A stretch of 64,000 nt of DNA from positions 124,001 through 188,000 of the forward strand of contig CAWIHS010000001.1 of NCBI GenBank assembly GCA_963836005.1, in the 5' to 3' direction. Position numbers and translations under genes: made by a program. Positions 62,356 through 64,000 of this stretch are shown here, in pieces; positions within the stretch are counted from its first letter, which is position 1, and the number at the start of each line of letters is the position of its first letter. The notes beneath the pieces are model-generated. The model saw only the letters and a program-made list of their open reading frames with translations. It ran no database searches and was not told the origin of the DNA. The stretch is from CAWIHS01 sp963836005 (lineage in GTDB: Bacteria; Pseudomonadota; Gammaproteobacteria; GRL18).

Positions 62356-63747
62356 ATGAACTGCCGAGAAGACGTCAGTATACCATTAACGCAAAACCCA
62401 AGAGAATCATCAGTGCAACACGCAGATTCAATAATACATGCCGGCTGGATCATTCCAGTTGAACCTGATCAAACAGTTCTGAAACATCACTCACTGGTAA
62501 TCCGTCACGGCCTTATTCTGGATATTCTGCCTACCCGTCAATGCCAGCAAAAATATTCTGCAAACATCGAAGATTGTTTGCTGAATCATATTTTAGTGCC
62601 GGGATTTGTAAATACCCACACTCATGCAGCCATGAATTTGTTAAGAGGTTATGCTGATGATCTACCACTAATGCAGTGGTTATCTGAACACATCTGGCCG
62701 GCAGAAAAGCAATGGGTTGATTATGAATTTGTGCAGCAGGGAACTGAACTGGCAATAGCTGAAATGCTGCGCAGTGGAACAACAACTTTTAATGATATGT
62801 ATTTTTTCCCGGACGCGGCGGCTAAAGCAGTCCATCAAACAGGCATCAGGGCTGTTATGGGCCTCATTATCATCGATTTTCCCTCAGCCTGGGCGCAAGA
62901 TAGTGAAGAATACCTGCATAAGGGACTAGAGGTACATGAACAATATCGTCATCACCCGTTGATCAGCACAACTTTAGCTCCGCATGCACCCTACACCGTT
63001 GGTGATGAATCCTTGCAAAGGGTTAAAACCTATGCTGCGGAGCTGGATATTCCCATTCATATTCATTTGCATGAAACCAGAGATGAAGTCGAACAGGCAG
63101 TAAAAAATTCTGGCGCACGCCCCATTGAACGTCTTCGGCAGCTGGATTTGTTATCCCCAAGATTGCTCGCAGTGCACATGACACAGCTGCAAGATGATGA
63201 AATTCAACTACTCAAGGAACATGAAGTCAATGTTATACATTGCCCTGAATCAAATTTGAAACTGGCCAGTGGCTTCTGTCAGGTGCACAGTCTGCTTGAA
63301 CGTAGTATCAATGTAGCCATTGGAACAGACGGTGCGGCAGCTAATAATGATCTGGATATGCTGGGTGAAATGCGCTCTGCTGCCTTACTGTCCAAAGCAG
63401 TCGCACAAGATGCCGCAGCTGTACCCGCATTTACTGCACTTAAAATGGCTACTCTCAACGGCGCCATAGCTCTGGGTCTGGATACAATAACCGGTTCACT
63501 GGTCAACGGAAAAGCTGCCGATATCACAGCAATTGAGCTGAACAGTATCGAATCTCTTCCTCTCTATAATCCAGTCTCTCAGTTAGTCTACTCCAGCTGT
63601 AGAGATCAGGTGACCGATGTCTGGGTTCAGGGCAAACATCTTTTGAATAAACGCAGATTAACGACCCTGGATGAACAACAATTGTTAATCACGGTTGAAC
63701 ATTGGCAAAATAAAATACTTAATACAAATTCAAAACAGGCTAATTAA
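62356..63747 (+). CDS. mtaD: TRZ/ATZ family hydrolase, 5-methylthioadenosine/SAH deaminase-like
   Basis: The amidohydrolase has metal motifs GFVNTHTHAAMNLLRGYADDLPL, IHIHLHETRDEV, the Zn-ligand His in VIHCPESN and AIGTDGAAANNDLDMLGEMR. Members deaminate methylthioadenosine, S-adenosylhomocysteine or related purines. The open frame runs back to a GTG at 62275. I use ATG 62356; a GTG at 62413 just before QHADSIIHAGWIIPVEP is also plausible, since homologues start there. Divergence from mtnA supports the salvage role. Confidence 0.85.
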   Translation: MNCREDVSIPLTQNPRESSVQHADSIIHAGWIIPVEPDQTVLKHHSLVIRHGLILDILPTRQCQQKYSANIEDCLLNHILVPGFVNTHTHAAMNLLRGYADDLPLMQWLSEHIWPAEKQWVDYEFVQQGTELAIAEMLRSGTTTFNDMYFFPDAAAKAVHQTGIRAVMGLIIIDFPSAWAQDSEEYLHKGLEVHEQYRHHPLISTTLAPHAPYTVGDESLQRVKTYAAELDIPIHIHLHETRDEVEQAVKNSGARPIERLRQLDLLSPRLLAVHMTQLQDDEIQLLKEHEVNVIHCPESNLKLASGFCQVHSLLERSINVAIGTDGAAANNDLDMLGEMRSAALLSKAVAQDAAAVPAFTALKMATLNGAIALGLDTITGSLVNGKAADITAIELNSIESLPLYNPVSQLVYSSCRDQVTDVWVQGKHLLNKRRLTTLDEQQLLITVEHWQNKILNTNSKQAN

Positions 63748-63820
63748 AACTGATCATCTGGCTCATCACAGCTAATGCTGTCACTGGATTTTAGGCTGTC
63801 AATCACTGATAATATCGCTT

Positions 63821-63973
63821 CATACCTAGGTACTTAAGGATAATTGAGTGTTTGTGGAAGAAGTTTTTATAGCCATGGACGGCTATAAAAAGCCTACATG
63901 GAAGTATTTACGGCGTCTTCTGGAACAAATACTCGATTATCCGCACCTGATTTTGCTTAAGTACCTACCTATG
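63821..63973. repeat. Type A MITE-like element, copy A5 (internal deletion)
   Basis: This 153-bp element has ends CATACCTAGGTACTTAAG and CTTAAGTACCTACCTATG, 18-bp terminal inverted repeats. It is flanked by perfect 10-bp direct repeats AATATCGCTT (63811-63820 and 63974-63983). Compared with A4 it lacks about 99 bp (the larger stem-loop); the junction falls at a short AAG microhomology. It retains the TTTATAGCC...GGCTATAAA stem. Confidence 0.88.
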
Positions 63974-64000
63974 AATATCGCTTAACACTTCATTGGGTAT

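Overview
The window reads as a chromosomal segment of a moderately AT-rich, sulfur-oxidising gammaproteobacterium. Gene order is the main evidence: tatD-pilZ-holB-tmk-mltG-pabC-pabB-fabF-acpP-fabG-fabD-fabH-plsX-rpmF-yceD, comEC with exbB-exbD-lpxK-ycaR, divergent rluC/rne, and gyrA-serC-serA-pheA-hisC-tyrA are all gammaproteobacterial blocks. A soxXAKL cluster shows that thiosulfate oxidation is part of the metabolism. I cannot name a genus from sequence alone.

Layout. 1-14.3 kb: the end of a PBP7-like endopeptidase gene, then a long minus-strand block for DNA replication, murein processing, p-aminobenzoate synthesis and fatty-acid/phospholipid synthesis. 14.6-18.8 kb: a two-subunit biotin-dependent pyruvate carboxylase (pycA, pycB), a tiny membrane protein and a lytic transglycosylase with an apparent frameshift. 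19.6-27.9 kb: sppA-HAD ... rluC on the minus strand, split by a plus-strand sulfur island (ThsS/TtrS-like kinase, FixJ-like regulator, soxX, soxA, soxK, soxL). 28-32 kb: a long leader and rne. 32-38.9 kb: a pentapeptide protein, a damaged LMW phosphatase gene, ycaR, lpxK, exbD, exbB, comEC, and a DUF2062 protein. 39-42.5 kb: OsmC, DUF4124, transglutaminase and inositol-monophosphatase genes.

43.2-50.8 kb is the most intriguing functional locus. It holds a circularly permuted ATP-grasp protein, an alpha-E protein, a zinc-ribbon metallopeptidase, a 1097-residue transglutaminase/DUF2126 protein and an Anbu-type proteasome homologue. This looks like a peptide-ligation plus proteolysis system whose substrate is unknown. 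A five-copy 11-bp tandem repeat lies in the upstream intergenic region. 51.5-63.7 kb: an unknown lipoprotein, the aromatic/serine/gyrase block, and mtnA plus a methylthioadenosine-deaminase-like gene.

The strongest non-genic signal is a set of nine dispersed, highly palindromic intergenic elements (about 90-290 bp) of two kinds. Type A has 18-bp terminal inverted repeats beginning CAT and 10-bp target duplications. Type B has ends beginning GTAAC and 8-bp target duplications. Both kinds share the same internal core although their termini differ. They behave as non-autonomous transposable elements (MITEs); no transposase gene is in the window.
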